Assembly (NCBI GenBank): GCA_002197525.1
Contig: NFUN01000166.1
Coordinates: 1 to 64,000, forward strand
Reading direction: 5' to 3'
DNA: 64,000 nucleotides
Source of the DNA: Acidobacteria subdivision 13 bacterium RH2 MAG17b
Lineage (GTDB): Bacteria > Acidobacteriota > Terriglobia > UBA7540
Part shown: piece after piece, positions 12,316 to 23,344 of the stretch
Layout of the letters: every line of letters starts with the position of its first letter
How positions within the stretch are numbered: position 1 is the stretch's first letter
Translations under genes and position numbers: made by a program
The notes under the pieces: model-generated
Database searches by the model: none
What the model saw: only the letters and a program-made list of their open reading frames with translations
Told to the model about the DNA's origin: nothing

Positions 12316-12590
12316 ATGTTCATGAATTTTCCAGCCCAACGCCTGGTCAAATCGGCTACCGGACGCAGCCGTAGGAATCCTCCGAAAACACAAAAAGATT
12401 GTTGAAGCCATCGAACCCATAAGTATTTGAAAATAAAGGAATATTAGAGGAACGAACCCAAACGAACCCACTGAGTAAGTTTAAGAATTTCTTATAACTA
12501 ATTAATTATGAATAGGTTATGGAGATTTTACCCAGGCAAACCCGCATGTTATTGAAAACACAAAAGTAATCCCACTCTGCCGTTGGCTTT

Positions 12591-13973
12591 ATGCGAAATG
12601 TGACCCCAAGTTGGCTTCGTATCCCCTCCTGGCGCAGCAGGTCTACCCTGTCAAAATCTCCCTGGCAGCGGCAGGCGGCAGCAGGCAAGTTCGCTCTGCT
12701 CCTGACCTCGTTCATCACGCTTCTGGCCGCTTCGCCCAGATTGGCTCAGGGCCAAATCCCACTCGACCCCGCGATCCCCGATGGCCTGGGCGTGAATATT
12801 CACTTCACCTCCCCGCAGCCTGGTGAAATGCAGGAACTGGCTGCTGCCGGTTTCCACTGGGTGCGCATGGATCTCGATTGGAGCGCGACCGAGCGCGTGA
12901 AGGGCCGCTACGATTTCTCCGCCTATGACCGCCTGCTGGCGGCGCTTGCTCCCTATCGCATCCGGCCCATCCTGATTCTCGACTACGCCAACAAGTTTTA
13001 CGATCAGGGGATTGCCCCGCACACGGATGCGGGCCGCGCGGCCTTCGCCCGCTGGGCTGCCGCCGCAGCGCTGCACTTCCACGGCCGCGGCGTGGTGTGG
13101 GAGATGTACAACGAGCCGAACTACGCCCGCTTTTGGCGGCCCGCGCCGAACGTCGAAGATTACATTCTGCTGGCGCTCGCCACGGGCGAAGCCATCCAGG
13201 AAGCTGATCCCGGCGCTACGATCATCGGTCCGGCCTGCGCGCTGATCGACCTGCGCTTTCTCGCCGCCTGTTTCCAGGCTGGATTGCTGAATTACTGGGC
13301 GGGCGTTTCCGTGCATCCCTACCGGCAGCGCGATCCGGAAACCGTGCTACCGGAGCTGCGCGCCGTCCGCTTTCTGATCGCGCGTTATGCGCCGCCGGGC
13401 AAGAAGATACCCGTAATCCCGAGCGAGTGGGGCTATTCCTCCACCTGGCGCTACGATCACATGGATGCGCAGACGCAGGCGAGAATGCTTGCGCGCGAGT
13501 GGCTTTTTGAGGCCGCAAGCGAAGTGCCGCTGACGATATGGTACGACTGGCAGGACGATGGCGCGGACCCGCGGGACCCCGAGGTGCACTTCGGCCTCGT
13601 GCGCTTCCCCTATCGGGGCGGTGCGCAGCCTGTGTTTGCGCCGAAGCCTGCGTACCTGGCGGCAAAGACTCTCAGCCACGCGCTTGCAGGCACCCGCTTC
13701 ACCCGGCGGCTGGCGGTGGGCGGCCCTGGCGATTATGTGCTGCTATTCACGCGCGGCAATGAAGCTCGCCTCGCTGCCTGGACCACATCCAGCACGCCTC
13801 ATGCGGTGCTCATTTCCCGCGCGCGCGGCCGCTTTCGCGTGACCGGCTTTGAAGGCGCCCGCCTGCGCAAGCTGCGCGCCCGCCGCAAAGGCTTGCGCCT
13901 GAAGATTTCGGCTGATCCCGTCTACGTTGAGCCGGAAAAGGCAACCGGACTCGCGCGCGTGGTGGCGCCATAG
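12591..13973 (+). CDS. secreted glycoside hydrolase-like protein (cellulase/GH5-39 TIM-barrel type)
   Basis: GVNIHFTSPQPGEMQELAAAGFHWVRMDLDWSATE, VVWEMYNEPN, PVIPSEWGYSS. Confidence 0.75.
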   Translation: MRNVTPSWLRIPSWRSRSTLSKSPWQRQAAAGKFALLLTSFITLLAASPRLAQGQIPLDPAIPDGLGVNIHFTSPQPGEMQELAAAGFHWVRMDLDWSATERVKGRYDFSAYDRLLAALAPYRIRPILILDYANKFYDQGIAPHTDAGRAAFARWAAAAALHFHGRGVVWEMYNEPNYARFWRPAPNVEDYILLALATGEAIQEADPGATIIGPACALIDLRFLAACFQAGLLNYWAGVSVHPYRQRDPETVLPELRAVRFLIARYAPPGKKIPVIPSEWGYSSTWRYDHMDAQTQARMLAREWLFEAASEVPLTIWYDWQDDGADPRDPEVHFGLVRFPYRGGAQPVFAPKPAYLAAKTLSHALAGTRFTRRLAVGGPGDYVLLFTRGNEARLAAWTTSSTPHAVLISRARGRFRVTGFEGARLRKLRARRKGLRLKISADPVYVEPEKATGLARVVAP

Positions 13974-14135
13974 ATTTGCCCCGCGCGTTTTACGGTTCTC
14001 ACCGATAGGCGTAAAATCAGGCTAGCCGGGCGATGGCTTGGAATCGTCCGCCGCGAGAGATGAAGCGTGAGTGAATGACGCCTGAACAGCGCCGCAAGAC
14101 CGCCACGGTGAGAAACCTTATGACCTTGGAGACCC

Positions 14136-15605
14136 ATGACGCCGCTTAGGAAAAAGCTGCTGGCCGGCCTCTCCATCCCGACCTTGGCGCTTGCGGTTGC
14201 CGCCGGAATCTGGTGGAGCAGGCGCGGAGTCGTGGTGGTGCAGGCCAGCCCGGTAGCGCGCCAGGATTTGACGGCGGTCGTGACCGCTTCTGGACAGATC
14301 GAGCCGGAAAACTACGCCAACGTAAATGCCAATTCGATTGGGAAGATCACCGATATTTATGTCAAAGAAGGCGACAAAGTAAAAGAGGGACAACTGTTGC
14401 TGAAGACCGAGGACATCGAGCAACAGGCGGACGTTGACGCTCAGCAGGCGGCGCTACAGACGTCGAAATCAGACCTCGCGGCGATGCAAGCTGGGGTTCA
14501 GTCGTCTGCGGCGGCGGTGAAGACTGCTCAAGCCGATCTCGAACAGGCGAAATATCAGTTGACGCAAAAGACGCTGGCCTACAACCGGGGCTTGGAACTG
14601 CTCAAGGACAGCCTTATCGCCAAACAGGACTTCGATCAGCGCCTCAGCGATTACCAGGTGGCCCAGGCCAGCGTGCAATCGGCGGCGGCCCGCCTGCAGC
14701 AAGCCAGGGCGCAGTACCGGCAAGCGAAGTTCAATTCCGAGATGTCTAAATCCCAGGTGGAACAGAATCAGGCGGCGCTGGTGCGGGCCACCGATGCGCG
14801 GAACAAAACGGTTTACACATCGCCCTACAACGGCGTGGTTACGGCTCTGCCTGTCCACGCGGGTGAAAACGTGGTTCCAGGCGTGCAGAATCAGACCGGC
14901 AGCCTTCTTTTCCAGGTTTCCGATCTGTCCGTGATCGATGCCGAGGTTCTGGTGGATGAGACGGACATTGCCAGCGTTCGCATTGGCCAACCGGCCTTTG
15001 TTTCGATCGATGCCTTGTCCAGCCAGACGTTCAAGGGCGAGGTGACGCAAATCGGGCAGAGCGCCCTCAGCAGCACCACGGGCGAGACGACAACCGCGAC
15101 CACCACGGACAGCAATACAAGCAGCCAGGAAGCGAAGCAGTTCAAGGTGGTCGCGCGGCTGGATCGCCCTCCCGCCATGTTGCGCCCTGGGCTTTCCGCC
15201 ACGGCCCGGATTATCACCGCCGTGTCAAAGGACGCCGTCAGCATCCCCATTCAGGCGATCACTCTGCGGTCGCGGAACGAAATTCAGCAGCATTCTGATG
15301 GCGCACAGGGCGGTGCGATGGCGGCGGAATTCCAACCGGCTGGCAGCGGGAATCAGGCGTCAAGCATTGATCCAAACAACGGCGAAGTGCAGGGCGTATT
15401 CGTGATTCGCAACGGTCGGGCCATTTTTGTTCCGGTCAAGACCGGCATTATGGGCGCCATGAACGTGCAAGTCCTCGAAGGTCTCAAACCGGGGCAAGAA
15501 ATCGTGACGGGCAGCTATTCCGCCTTGCGGACGCTTCGCAGCGGGGCCAGGATCAGGATTGATAACACTGCTCTGCCGGGCGGAAACCCGCCCAACAGCG
15601 ATTGA
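14136..15605 (+). CDS. efflux transporter periplasmic adaptor (HlyD/MacA-like)
   Basis: N-terminal TM, GQIEPENYANVNANSIGKITDIYVKEGDKVKEGQLLLKTE, long coiled coil, downstream ABC genes. Confidence 0.88.
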   Translation: MTPLRKKLLAGLSIPTLALAVAAGIWWSRRGVVVVQASPVARQDLTAVVTASGQIEPENYANVNANSIGKITDIYVKEGDKVKEGQLLLKTEDIEQQADVDAQQAALQTSKSDLAAMQAGVQSSAAAVKTAQADLEQAKYQLTQKTLAYNRGLELLKDSLIAKQDFDQRLSDYQVAQASVQSAAARLQQARAQYRQAKFNSEMSKSQVEQNQAALVRATDARNKTVYTSPYNGVVTALPVHAGENVVPGVQNQTGSLLFQVSDLSVIDAEVLVDETDIASVRIGQPAFVSIDALSSQTFKGEVTQIGQSALSSTTGETTTATTTDSNTSSQEAKQFKVVARLDRPPAMLRPGLSATARIITAVSKDAVSIPIQAITLRSRNEIQQHSDGAQGGAMAAEFQPAGSGNQASSIDPNNGEVQGVFVIRNGRAIFVPVKTGIMGAMNVQVLEGLKPGQEIVTGSYSALRTLRSGARIRIDNTALPGGNPPNSD

Positions 15606-15707
15606 GAACGCGCCGGATGCCCGGCTGTGTAGGGACATGCACAACGGTGCTTAGGAGGCGTTACCAGATAACCTGTTCACCTTGCACCCGAAACGCATTG
15701 GGTGGCG

Positions 15708-15761
15708 CCCCTCACCCCTGCCCTCTCCCCGCTTGCGGGGAGAGGGCAGGGGGGAGGGGGT
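15708..15761. repeat. CCCTCACCCCTGCCCTCTCCCC / GGGGAGAGGGCAGGGG palindromic repeat
   Basis: Long perfect stem with loop GCTTGC, inside the macA-macB-like intergenic gap. Confidence 0.75.
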
Positions 15762-15825
15762 GTATTTAATCCGAAATGGAATAGTTATTATCTGACAGCC
15801 CCTTAGATCACAGGAGCGGATACCC

Positions 15826-16566
<741 letters not shown>

Positions 16567-16725
16567 GCGTCCGCAGACCACGGCCTGAACCTTTTGCGGG
16601 TGACGTGCACATCGCACTTTTACGATGTGGGCAGTGAGCAAAAAATGCCCACATGACAAAGTCGCCATGTATGAGCCACCCGCATTCTTCTATGTCTGAC
16701 GGAAGGCGCGCGCAGCCTGAAAAGC

Positions 16726-18063
16726 GTGGCTCCCGGCTACCACCCTCACAGCGGAGCGCACGTGGGCGCTGAAATTCACTCCCGGACCGCAGTACCCTTC
16801 TCTCCGCCGCCCGCCTTCCGGCGCGCCAGTTTATGGTTCACGGCGCGCGAGGCCTTCGGGATCGCGCTGGGCGAACTGCGCAGTCACAAATTGAGATCCT
16901 TCCTCACCCTGTTGGGCGTGGTGATTTCGACTGCGACGCTGATCGTGGTGATGGGAGTGGTGAACGGCTTGAATCTTTACATCGCACGCCACGTGGCCAA
17001 CCTGGGCGCAAACACTTTTCTTGTTTCCGAATTCCGCTGGGCGCAGGGTTACAAAAAACATCTGGAGGCGCGGCGCCGCAACCGGCCCATTCAGGTTGAG
17101 GAATACAATTTCCTGCGGCAAAACCTGAGCGGCTATAAACACATGGGCGCGGCGGCAAATCTCAATCCACCGCCGGAGGTAAAGTACAACCGGCAGACGA
17201 TCGAGGACGTTCAACTGAGCGGCGTCACGCCGGGCCTGGCGGACATCGGCCAGACGGAGGTTGCCTACGGAAGGTACATCACGGACTCAGACGCGCTGCA
17301 CCGGGCCATGGTGTGCTTCATCGGCAACGACCTGGTGAAGAAGCTGTTTCCGAACTCCGATCCCCTCGGCCAGGAAATTCTGATTCGCGGCCTCCCCTTC
17401 CGGGTGATCGGGGTGGCCAAGAAGATCGGAACCACCTTCGGCCTGAGCCGTGATAATTTCGCTCAAATCCCGCTCAGCGCCTTTCAGGAAATGTTCGTTG
17501 CCCAGCCCCAGCTCAACATTTTCGTTCAGGCGTGGAACGCCCGCCAGATAGCGCCGCTTGAAGATGAAGCCCGTGCGCTGTTGCGGGCCAAGCGCCACAT
17601 CCCAAACGGCGAGGACGATACATTCGGCATCAACTCGTCGGAAACCATCATGTCGGCCTGGCAGCAACTGACGGCGTCTATCTTCGGCGCGACGATCGGA
17701 ATCGTCGCCGTATTCATGATGATCGGCGGGATCGTAATCATGAACATCATGCTCGCGAGCGTGACCGAGCGCTATCACGAAATCGGCATCCGCAAATCGC
17801 TCGGAGCGCGGCGGCGGGACATCCTGATCCAGTTCATCACCGAATCCACCGTAATCGCGGGGGTGGGAGGAGTGGCCGGCGTGATTCTGGCGTTTGCCAT
17901 CACCGCAGCCCTGCACGCGCTTTTCGGCGTGGCGGCGGTGCCCGCAAGCGCCGTGGTGTTAGGCTTGTTACTGGCGGGGCTGGTGGGACTTTTCTTCGGA
18001 ATTTATCCAGCCAATAAGGCTTCCGGGTTGGACCCTATCGAAGCCCTCCGGATGGAAAACTAA
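16726..18063 (+). CDS. ABC transporter permease (MacB-type, FtsX domain)
   Basis: LRSHKLRSFLTLLGVVIS; NIMLASVTERYHEIGIRKSLGARRRDIL. Confidence 0.92.
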   Translation: MAPGYHPHSGAHVGAEIHSRTAVPFSPPPAFRRASLWFTAREAFGIALGELRSHKLRSFLTLLGVVISTATLIVVMGVVNGLNLYIARHVANLGANTFLVSEFRWAQGYKKHLEARRRNRPIQVEEYNFLRQNLSGYKHMGAAANLNPPPEVKYNRQTIEDVQLSGVTPGLADIGQTEVAYGRYITDSDALHRAMVCFIGNDLVKKLFPNSDPLGQEILIRGLPFRVIGVAKKIGTTFGLSRDNFAQIPLSAFQEMFVAQPQLNIFVQAWNARQIAPLEDEARALLRAKRHIPNGEDDTFGINSSETIMSAWQQLTASIFGATIGIVAVFMMIGGIVIMNIMLASVTERYHEIGIRKSLGARRRDILIQFITESTVIAGVGGVAGVILAFAITAALHALFGVAAVPASAVVLGLLLAGLVGLFFGIYPANKASGLDPIEALRMEN

Positions 18064-18065
18064 CC

Positions 18066-19313
18066 ATGCCGATGGATCGCGCGACCGTCCGGGAAAGCCT
18101 GCTGCTGGCGCTCGATACGCTGCGGACGCACAAGCTTCGGTCTTTTCTCACCGTTCTCGGCGTGCTCATTGGGACGGCCACGGTCATTCTGGTCGCCTCC
18201 ATCATTACCGGCCTCGAGCTACAGGTCTCCGGCATGGCGAAGCAGTTCGGCACGGACACGGTTTACATCTTCAAGTTCCAGCCCGGTATTCACTTCCATC
18301 TCACACGCGAGGAACGGACGCGCAAGCCGGTCACCTACGCCCAGGCCATGGCCGTTCACCAGGATTGCCCGGATATCCGGCGAGTCGCAGTGGAACTGGT
18401 GAACTGGGAATCCATTCCACCCGTCATTAAGTACGGGGGCAGCGAGATGGTGGACGGCAACCTTATCGGAGCGACACCCAACGATTTCGCCGTCAGCAAC
18501 GCGGAATTGGCCGAAGGCCGGTTATTCACTCCCGTAGACAACTGGCATCGCCGGGACGTGGCCGTTATTGGCTCTGACGTCGTCAAGATGTTCTTCTCGC
18601 ACGAGGACCCGGTCGGCAAAACAATCGTTGTAGGCGGCCATAATTTCGAAGTGATTGGAACGCTCGGCCAGAGAAAGGAGTTCTTTATCGATACCGGCGA
18701 TAACCGGATGGTGTTCATCCCGTATCTCACCTACAACAGCCTTTATCCGGCGGTCAAGGACAATTTCATTCTGGCCCAGGCGTATCCGGCAAGAAGAAAT
18801 CAGGCCATCGACGAAGCCACCGGCGTGCTCCGGCGGTTGCGGGGAGACAAACCCTGGCAACCCGGCAGTTTTGGCATTTCCACCGCCGACTCGTTTATCC
18901 AACAGTTCAATTCCATCATTGGAACCACCGCTTTGGCGATGATTGTGCTTTCTTCAATCGGCCTGCTTGTGGGAGGCATCGGCGTGATGAATATCATGTT
19001 GGTGTCAGTCACCGAGCGCACCAGGGAAATTGGCATACGCAAGGCGATCGGTGCGCGCCGCAGGGACATAAGCTGGCAATTTCTTCTGGAGGCGATGACG
19101 CTCACGGGAGCCGGAGGGTTGATAGGCATCGCGATCGGATGGACCGGCAGTCTGATGATTAGGTCCTTTGTCCCCAAACTTCCTTCCGCCGTTCCGCTTT
19201 GGGCGGTGGCGGCGGGATTTATAGTCTCGGTTGGCGTGGGCCTTTTCTTCGGGCTTTGGCCGGCAATGAAGGCCTCCCGGCTGGATCCAATCGTCGCGCT
19301 GCGCTACGAATAG
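18066..19313 (+). CDS. ABC transporter permease (MacB-type, FtsX domain)
   Basis: LRTHKLRSFLTVLGVLIGTATVI; NIMLVSVTERTREIGIRKAIGARRRDI. Confidence 0.93.
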   Translation: MPMDRATVRESLLLALDTLRTHKLRSFLTVLGVLIGTATVILVASIITGLELQVSGMAKQFGTDTVYIFKFQPGIHFHLTREERTRKPVTYAQAMAVHQDCPDIRRVAVELVNWESIPPVIKYGGSEMVDGNLIGATPNDFAVSNAELAEGRLFTPVDNWHRRDVAVIGSDVVKMFFSHEDPVGKTIVVGGHNFEVIGTLGQRKEFFIDTGDNRMVFIPYLTYNSLYPAVKDNFILAQAYPARRNQAIDEATGVLRRLRGDKPWQPGSFGISTADSFIQQFNSIIGTTALAMIVLSSIGLLVGGIGVMNIMLVSVTERTREIGIRKAIGARRRDISWQFLLEAMTLTGAGGLIGIAIGWTGSLMIRSFVPKLPSAVPLWAVAAGFIVSVGVGLFFGLWPAMKASRLDPIVALRYE

Positions 19314-19452
19314 CGGCTATTACTTTGCAGCCATAGGCGCGCGGGAATTTCGCCGCTATACTTCTTTGCTGGGAGCCGCAAATACCGGGGCGCCCGTTCA
19401 GCGCTCCGCAGAACGCCAGCGCGGCGCGAGGAAAGAACAGCAGCACAACGTT

Positions 19453-20436
19453 ATGGAGAAAGGCGAAAGTATCGTTTCTATTGCCGTCGCCGCGCTGCTG
19501 GTGTTGGTGGCGCTCGGCGTACAGCGGCGATGGAGCGGGTTCACGTTCAAGGATATGGCGGCCTCGGCTGAGAACTTCGTCCTGAAAACTACAGGACTGA
19601 GGGGCCGAATCCCTGACCTTCCAGGTTACGAGCAGGTTAAAACGTTTTACCTTGGGCGGTACCGCGCTGCGCTGTATCGTGCCGCGCCAGCCCCTCTGAT
19701 TTTTGCCTCCTACCGTTTCGTGATTTACAACGTGCAGAACCAGCCCGTTTTCAAAGTGGACAGCATCGAAGCTTCCACCGTCTCGTGGTCAAAACTTTAC
19801 GACTTCGCGGGCCGCCACGGACTGCCCGACTATCGGATTCACGGCGGCCCCCTTTACACTCGGGACCTTTCCGGCGACGGCAACCCAGACGTAATCCTCG
19901 GCCAATATTCCGGGGGCGACCACTGCTGCAGCACGGTGACGGTCATCGAACTTGGCAAGCAGTCCGTTAAGGTGGCAGGGCAAATTGCGGGTTTGGACGG
20001 GCTGCCTTTCGAGGGTCTGGATGTCCTGCGGCTGGACCGCAAGTCCGGCTGGCAGCTTGTGGCTCACCGCCCGTATCGCACGGTCTGCGGCCAGCACGCC
20101 GACGCCGCGGACGTCATCTCTGTTTACGCGTACAATAACGGCCAATTCTCAGATCAGACGCAACGCTTCACAGCTTTTTTGAACCACGTGTTGCAGGATA
20201 ATCTGGCAAAATGGCGGATCAATAAGCAGCGGTCACTCCATTTATTACAAACCGTGGCGGCCGATTATTCCAAGGCCGGAAAGCCCGATCTGGCGCTCCA
20301 GTTCTTTCAGCAAAATCTGCCCTCTTTCTATCCCCAGCTCAAGTCAAATGGAGTTGATCCACAAGCCTGCAGCCAGGACTTATCCAACCTTGTCAGCAGC
20401 CTCTCTGCCCAACCGTCCCAGACGTCGCAGGATTAG
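19453..20436 (+). CDS. hypothetical secreted/membrane-anchored protein
   Basis: Long ORF with N-terminal hydrophobic segment; DLSGDGNPDVILGQYSGGDHCCSTVTVIEL resembles an FG-GAP-like segment. Confidence 0.6.
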   Translation: MEKGESIVSIAVAALLVLVALGVQRRWSGFTFKDMAASAENFVLKTTGLRGRIPDLPGYEQVKTFYLGRYRAALYRAAPAPLIFASYRFVIYNVQNQPVFKVDSIEASTVSWSKLYDFAGRHGLPDYRIHGGPLYTRDLSGDGNPDVILGQYSGGDHCCSTVTVIELGKQSVKVAGQIAGLDGLPFEGLDVLRLDRKSGWQLVAHRPYRTVCGQHADAADVISVYAYNNGQFSDQTQRFTAFLNHVLQDNLAKWRINKQRSLHLLQTVAADYSKAGKPDLALQFFQQNLPSFYPQLKSNGVDPQACSQDLSNLVSSLSAQPSQTSQD

Positions 20437-20451
20437 TCTCCGCCCATCTCT

Positions 20452-20578
20452 AAATACAGAGTGACATAAGTCGGCGACGGCCATTTGCTGGTGTGGCGCT
20501 CTATGAGCGCCGAAATCCACCGGTCGCAGACCGGCGCTACAGCTTTCGAGCGTCGACGACTTATGTCGTTATGTATAG
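20452..20578 (+). repeat. MITE-like family B, copy B1 (127 bp, TIR around ACATAAGTCGnCGACG)
   Basis: Imperfect TIRs; aligned to the reverse complement of copy B2 at the same length. Confidence 0.8.
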
Positions 20579-20697
20579 CAATCGTTATCGTGGGAATTTC
20601 CAGGCGGCATTCAACCTCCTCCATTCAGACTTTGGTACCAGTACTTTCGCGTCATTCAAGATGCTTGGAACTTAAGGCGAAACTGGGGAGGGGGATA

Positions 20698-21117
20698 ATG
20701 GCTATTCCGAGGGCGCCGAAAAGACAACCCTCTGCTACGGTTACCCGGCTCGGGAAAAGGCTCTGGGAGCTTCGCCTTGAGCGCGGGCTCACTCAGGGCG
20801 GCCTCGAAGCAAAAACCGGAATACTCAAAAGCCATATTTCCCGCATCGAAAACGGCCACCGGACTCCTTCTCTCGATACCATCGGCCGCCTGGCAAACGC
20901 ATTGGAAGTTCCACTTTACGCGTTGTTTTATTCGCTCGAAGTTCCTTTTTCACGGCCTCGGACAGGGTCCAGAAGCGCCTTGAAACGCCTGTCACTGGAT
21001 GTAGATGATGACCGGAAGGACTTCCTGGCGCGCCTGCAGCGGATATACCCTCGCCTCACTGACTCAGACCGGAAGCTACTTCTCGCTGAAGCGCGTAAGC
21101 TCGCCAGGCTAAAGTGA
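20698..21117 (+). CDS. XRE-family helix-turn-helix transcriptional regulator
   Basis: LGKRLWELRLERGLTQGGLEAKTGILKSHISRIENGHRTPSLDTIGRLANALEVPL. Confidence 0.88.
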   Translation: MAIPRAPKRQPSATVTRLGKRLWELRLERGLTQGGLEAKTGILKSHISRIENGHRTPSLDTIGRLANALEVPLYALFYSLEVPFSRPRTGSRSALKRLSLDVDDDRKDFLARLQRIYPRLTDSDRKLLLAEARKLARLK

Positions 21118-21405
21118 TCCATGCCGCAAGCGCGCTTCTTGACAGAGGCCATCTCCAACTCGATCTTGAGGCTTGCTCCCGCCGTGTTATGATAGAGGTG
21201 ATGCTGAGGAGGCAAACGGGGATTCCTGATCCTCTGAATTGCCGCGCGTTCATCCACAATCCCCGATACCCAGGAAGATTCAGCTCAAGAGGGCTGGAAC
21301 CGGCCATTGAGAGCCGTGTCCGCCCGGCTGGTCTGGAATCGCGCTCGTCCTTTTTGATCGAGAGTTTCACGGAGTGCGGCTCAGCCCGCCCGGAGGACCT
21401 TGCAA

Positions 21406-21789
21406 ATGATCGTGGGAACCGGCATCGACATTGCGGAAACGAAACGTATCGAGCAGAGCTTTGAACGATACGGAGACCGCTTCAAAAACCGCGTATACAC
21501 GCCCGATGAGGTCGCCTACTGCGAACGGTTCAAGAACAAGGCGGAGCGTTACGCCGCGCGATTCGCAGCCAAAGAAGCCGTCTTCAAAGCTCTTGGGACA
21601 GGTTGGAGGGCAGGCGTGCGCTGGCGGGATGTGGAAATCACCCATCTGCCAAGCGGAAAACCGGAGCTGGCGCTTAAAGGCCGCGCACAAGAAATAGCCT
21701 GCCAGCTACGTGTGTCCCGCGCCGCCGTTTCGCTTTCGCACGCAGACCATTATGTGGTGGCACAAGTCGTTTTCGAATCCGACACCTAG
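21406..21789 (+). CDS. acpS: holo-[acyl-carrier-protein] synthase
   Basis: MIVGTGIDIAETKRIEQSFERYG; FAAKEAVFKALGTG; VSLSHADHYVVAQV. Confidence 0.93.
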   Translation: MIVGTGIDIAETKRIEQSFERYGDRFKNRVYTPDEVAYCERFKNKAERYAARFAAKEAVFKALGTGWRAGVRWRDVEITHLPSGKPELALKGRAQEIACQLRVSRAAVSLSHADHYVVAQVVFESDT

Positions 21790-22510
21790 CGGCGGCCGTT
21801 GCCTGGTGGCGCTCTTGGCCGCTGCGATCTTCTGCTCCACGCCGGTTGCACGCGGCCTTGACCAACCTTGCCTAACGTCAGGGCCGAACACCCTGCCTTT
21901 ACAGCTTCCCCGCAGCCGTGCCGCCAGGCTGCTGCTACGGGAGTCTCGGCCGGCTTACCCCATGCTTGCCCGGCTGAATTACATTGGGGGCCATGTGCGG
22001 TTGCTGGTTACGGTGGACTGCAACGGAAGGGTGCAGCAAATCCACGTACTCCGCGGCCACCCATTCCTTGCCATGGCCGCATTGCACGCAATCCGCCGCT
22101 GGACCTATCGCCCATTAATAACCCGCTCAGGGCCTGCCGAATTTCAAACTACAGTTGATGTAAGCTTTGCCCTTTTTAGCCACGAGGCTCAGGATTTACC
22201 CCCGGAGCCCGAACAATTTCTCGCTCGTTTCGTTCGCCCGCCACAGGCGCCTACCCAACCCGGCTTACGAGGAGCCAAAGAACTGGTATTCGTAAGAGTA
22301 CTGGTTAACGGCAAAGGGCGCGTGGTAGACTCCACTCTGCTATCGGGGACACCCGCGGAATTTGAAAAAGCCCAGAAAATTTTAGCGCTGTGGAAGTTTA
22401 AGCCTGCCCGGTGGGGCAACATCAACGTTCCGTGGTACGCGATGGTGCAGGTTCCGCTGGACGCCGAATCCTCGGCTCGCGTCGAATCCGGCGGGATCGC
22501 TCAGCCGTGA
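21752..22510 (+). CDS. TonB C-terminal-domain energy transducer-like protein
   Basis: RESRPAYPMLARLNYIGGHVRLLVTVDCNGRVQQIHVLRGHPFLAMAALHAIRRWTYRP (TonB_C-like), second related segment downstream; start uncertain. Confidence 0.75.
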   Translation: MWWHKSFSNPTPSGGRCLVALLAAAIFCSTPVARGLDQPCLTSGPNTLPLQLPRSRAARLLLRESRPAYPMLARLNYIGGHVRLLVTVDCNGRVQQIHVLRGHPFLAMAALHAIRRWTYRPLITRSGPAEFQTTVDVSFALFSHEAQDLPPEPEQFLARFVRPPQAPTQPGLRGAKELVFVRVLVNGKGRVVDSTLLSGTPAEFEKAQKILALWKFKPARWGNINVPWYAMVQVPLDAESSARVESGGIAQP

Positions 22511-22583
22511 TGAAGCTCGGCTTTAGTTCGAAAACCTGACTCGAAGCCCGCGTCTGCAGCGCAAGGCGGATTGGGAGCGGGAT

Positions 22584-22710
22584 CTATACATAACGACATA
22601 AATCGACGACGCTCCAGAATTGTAGCGGCGGTCTACGACCGGCGGATTTCGCCGCTCATAGAGCGGCGCTACAGCAAATGTCCGTCGCCGACTTATGTCG
22701 CTCTGTATAG
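22584..22710 (-). repeat. MITE-like family B, copy B2 (127 bp)
   Basis: CTATACATAACGACATAAATCGACGACG / CGTCGCCGACTTATGTCGCTCTGTATAG ends; inverted relative to B1. Confidence 0.85.
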
Positions 22711-22758
22711 CGCTGAGGGCGGCTGGCTCAGCGCCGCTTCTGGAAAGGACATTTGAGT

Positions 22759-23244
22759 ATGAAAGTGACAGGCGCAATCAAAGCAGGCTTCGTGATGTTA
22801 GGCCTGCTCGGAATGCAGCTTTTAATCGCCGCTTCATTGCTGGCGATCGAGGCTGCTCCGGGACAGGCACCCCGATTCACATATGCCGGCGGCACCGAAA
22901 CGATTCATGCCGGTTGCCAGGGCAAACTAGAATTGACGCATGCCTCCATGACTTTCGAATGCCCGGAAGGCGCCATCACTATTCCTTTTGAATCCATCAC
23001 CGTCATGCAATACCGGCCTTCCGTCAGCCGTGCAATCAAACACATGAAGCTGCGATGGAAGTCCAAACCCTCCGGTTCCGGCGGGAAGAATAATCTCTTT
23101 TTCACGGTGGTATATCGCGAAGACAGCAGCTTGCACGCGATGGTGCTCAAGGTGCTCCCGGCGGATATGCGGCCTTACCTCGCACAAATTGAATTGAGCA
23201 CGGGCAAACGAATTCACGTGTGGGACTATCGAGGATTTGAGTAA
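22759..23244 (+). CDS. hypothetical exported protein
   Basis: ORF with signal peptide-like N-terminus; conserved function not recognised. Confidence 0.55.
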   Translation: MKVTGAIKAGFVMLGLLGMQLLIAASLLAIEAAPGQAPRFTYAGGTETIHAGCQGKLELTHASMTFECPEGAITIPFESITVMQYRPSVSRAIKHMKLRWKSKPSGSGGKNNLFFTVVYREDSSLHAMVLKVLPADMRPYLAQIELSTGKRIHVWDYRGFE

Positions 23245-23344
23245 AACCGCTCCGGCGCCAAGGCAAGAATGCTGGGCCAGCCGGCGCGGCCTGGGTTGCG
23301 GCCATTCTGAGGCGGAATCCAATCCCCCAAGCACAGAGGTCAAT

